Positions 62,343 to 64,000 of a stretch of 64,000 bases of DNA are shown piece after piece. The DNA is from Beduinella massiliensis. Lineage in GTDB: Bacteria; Bacillota; Clostridia; Christensenellales; Aristaeellaceae. The position numbers were made by a program, and so were the translations under genes. Where the stretch lies: contig NZ_LT963428.1 in the NCBI RefSeq assembly GCF_900199405.1, forward strand, positions 61,584 to 125,583, read 5' to 3'. Position 1 is the stretch's first letter. Every line of letters begins with the position of its first letter. Below the pieces are notes generated by a model that had not been told where the DNA came from, did not search any database, and worked only from the letters and a program-made list of their open reading frames with translations.

Positions 62343-64000
62343 TTATGGTTCGATTTCCTTGTTCAGAAGGCTCCGGCGGAAATAAGACGGCGAGAAGTTG
62401 CGCACAGCCTTCTTATCTTCGCCCTTGACGTACAGACCGGTGGTCTGATAGTAGACCTGGATGTTGATGTCAAGCTCCAGCTGGTCCTTGTCGTAGACCG
62501 TCAGGCCGTTCAGGTCGCGGTTTCGCAAGACGATGCCCTCCGGCGCGGCCAGCGTCCACTCCCCGGACGGGGAAAGCGCGGTGCAGCCCATGGAGGTCAC
62601 GCGCGTGATGAGCACGTCGTCCTTCGTGAACGAGAGCATGTCCACGCGCTCCAGCCGGGAGGGATCGGCCTCCACAAAGCGCTCGCCCGTGGACAGATCC
62701 AAGCGGACGAGGTATTCCTTCGTCGCGTAGGCCAGGTAGCGTCCGTCCGAGCTCATGGCGATGTTCAGCGCGTTCTTCGTGCCTATCACGCGGTAAGCGC
62801 GCATGTTCACCAGGTCGATGATGCGGGCGTCGTCCGTGAGCTCCGCCCCCCGCTCGCGCCGGTCGCAGAGCAAGGCCAGGGCGCCGTCGCGCGAGACGTC
62901 GAACGAGCGCACGGAGTTGTAGTTCTTGCCGCCCAGTCCCATGGAGGAGAGGGAAATCGCCCCGTCCACCACGAGCTGCTCGCCCGAGCCCACGGTGCCG
63001 GTGAAGACCGCGCGGTTGTTGATGAGCGCCATGCGCAGCTTGCTGTGGTCGATGAAGCCGATGTACGAGGTGCCGCCGCTCGTCCACTTCTTCCGGTAGT
63101 CCGCGGCGTAGGCGGCCGGGTCGGGGTCGCCCACGGGCGAGGCGATCAGCCCCGCGTCGACCGATTGCTGCAAGGCCGCGGCGTCCGGTGCCTGTTTGAG
63201 CACCGGCGACTCCGTGGGCGCGGGCGTCGCCGTGGGTTCCGCGTCGGGCGTCGCGGTCGCGGCGGGTGTTTTGGTGGGCTCCGGCTCCGGGGTTTCGCGC
63301 GGCGTGGAGGTCAGCGCGGGCGCCGGGGTCGGCCCCGTCAGCTTTTCAGAGGCGGCGTCCGGGATCAGCGCCTCGCCCAGATACAGGCGAAGGGCGTCCC
63401 AATAGCCGTCCGTCAGGCTGTCGCGCCGCTGCGGGTCGAGGCCCAGGCGGTATTCGGTGCGGGAGAAGAGGCCGTCCATGTCGTCGTCCTTGGGCTTCAC
63501 GTAGGGCGCCTGGTCGGCGGAGGGCACCTGCGGGGGCACCTCCGGCTCCTCAAACTCGTCCCACTCGCTGTCGTCCGGCGGAATCTCCGGCTCCGGCGTG
63601 GCATTCGGGTCGGGCGTCGGGGTGGCCGGGGCGTCCTGCGGGTCGAGCGGGTCGTAGATCGGGCTCACGACGAGTTCCTTGGAACTGCGGACGCGAAGCG
63701 CAAACGCGAAGCGCGTGCCGTAGGGCACGCTGGCCGCGTAGCGCTGCTTGCTGTCCTTGTCGTCGGGCCAGAGCTGGTTTTCCTCGGCCCAGCTCTCCTC
63801 CGGCAGCCCCTTGACCGCGGCGAGCAGCTCCTCCTTGGTGTTTACGGCGTCCGGCGGAAGCAGGAGCAGCAGCACGTCCAGCACCCGCACGTCGTCCAGC
63901 GCGCGCGTGATTTCAAAGTGCAGCGCGCAGCTTTCCGGATCCGGCTGGTTTTCGTCCACCGTGTACGCGCCGAACACGGGCGCGGGGGTGGGCGTAGCTT
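62343..64000 (-). CDS. large Pro/Thr-rich protein with beta-propeller-like C-terminus, 5' end missing
   Basis: At least 552 residues; the frame is open to the window edge, so the start is outside. Several linkers of Thr-Pro-Asp/Glu repeats (TPTPDPNATPEPEIPPDD, ATPTPAPV) separate folded parts. The C-terminal 300 residues have blade-like repeats (RALVSFDVSRDGALALLCDR, ALNIAMSSDGRYLAYATKEY, DVLITRVTSMGCTALSPSGE). It is probably a secreted sensor or binding protein of unknown role. No catalytic motif recognised. Confidence 0.65.
   Translation of the reverse strand, partial: ATPTPAPVFGAYTVDENQPDPESCALHFEITRALDDVRVLDVLLLLLPPDAVNTKEELLAAVKGLPEESWAEENQLWPDDKDSKQRYAASVPYGTRFAFALRVRSSKELVVSPIYDPLDPQDAPATPTPDPNATPEPEIPPDDSEWDEFEEPEVPPQVPSADQAPYVKPKDDDMDGLFSRTEYRLGLDPQRRDSLTDGYWDALRLYLGEALIPDAASEKLTGPTPAPALTSTPRETPEPEPTKTPAATATPDAEPTATPAPTESPVLKQAPDAAALQQSVDAGLIASPVGDPDPAAYAADYRKKWTSGGTSYIGFIDHSKLRMALINNRAVFTGTVGSGEQLVVDGAISLSSMGLGGKNYNSVRSFDVSRDGALALLCDRRERGAELTDDARIIDLVNMRAYRVIGTKNALNIAMSSDGRYLAYATKEYLVRLDLSTGERFVEADPSRLERVDMLSFTKDDVLITRVTSMGCTALSPSGEWTLAAPEGIVLRNRDLNGLTVYDKDQLELDINIQVYYQTTGLYVKGEDKKAVRNFSPSYFRRSLLNKEIEP

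Noticed and set aside
1..64000. rRNA or tRNA genes
   Set aside because: No cloverleaf with a GGTTCGAATCC-type arm or rRNA landmark was seen by eye; a tRNAscan run would settle this.

Overview
ORGANISM. The window is very GC-rich (roughly two thirds G+C by eye), with mostly strong AGGAGG-type ribosome binding sites and good sigma-A promoters. The gene content is that of an anaerobic, probably gut-dwelling Clostridia-type Firmicute. It includes YesM-type kinase/AraC-type regulator pairs, LplB/YtcP-type sugar permeases, [FeFe]-hydrogenase-like H-cluster proteins next to a SpoIIE/PP2C phosphatase, RNase J, oligoendopeptidase F, a GH65 phosphorylase, a LytR-CpsA-Psr protein, a TxpA/BsrG-like type I toxin and a cyclic-di-GMP-I riboswitch. 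I cannot assign genus or species. No rRNA, tRNA, CRISPR array, integrase or transposase was seen. LAYOUT. 0-0.5 kb: tail of a peptide-binding lipoprotein. 0.54-1.57 kb: three exact-period (344 bp) tandem copies of a TxpA/BsrG-like toxin gene, each with its own strong antisense promoter. 1.6-8.5 kb: a small ribbon-helix-helix (RHH) protein, an ArsR-SDR operon with a palindromic operator, VanZ, a second SDR, a degenerate M23 protein and a secreted M3 peptidase. 8.5-17.2 kb: an accessory block on the minus strand that resembles a plasmid replication/partition module: a primase-helicase fusion, a ParA, an RHH partner with a long Ala/Gln/Pro linker, two proteins of unknown function (one possibly an initiator) and one small acidic/charged protein. 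It is bracketed by unusual repeats: 13 copies of a GCAACGGATTTGGGCAGAC-type repeat on the left, and two arrays of degenerate 9-bp repeats (11.38-11.46 and 16.6-17.2 kb). 17.3-28.4 kb: an MBL hydrolase, a phosphoesterase, and a complete sugar uptake and sensing cluster (binding protein, two permeases, kinase, AraC regulator) beside a GH65 phosphorylase. 28.7-35.8 kb: a DEAD-box helicase, a hybrid sensor kinase, a c-di-GMP riboswitch with a secreted protein, asparaginase and DUF3842. 35.9-41.3 kb: a four-gene H-cluster/phosphatase cluster interrupted by a 783-bp hairpin-rich spacer. 41.4-49.1 kb: an ABC exporter, a second sugar ABC importer, ArsR-TraX and a LacI regulator. 49.2-53.1 kb: an ABC exporter preceded by a CCC-containing leader peptide and an attenuator, a HAD phosphatase and an rRNA methyltransferase. 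53.2-55.0 kb: a conspicuously AT-rich islet (APH-like kinase, VOC protein). 55.0-64.0 kb: RNase J, a phosphoesterase, LCP, an AI-2E family protein, an orphan gene, a kinase-like protein and a partial surface-type protein. HOW IT FITS. The core genes describe a saccharolytic, H2-cycling anaerobe. The most unusual parts are the embedded ParA/RHH/primase-helicase block with its 9-bp arrays, the triplicated type I toxin-antitoxin locus and the Cys-codon leader-peptide attenuator. All functions are assigned from motifs and context only; no database search was run.
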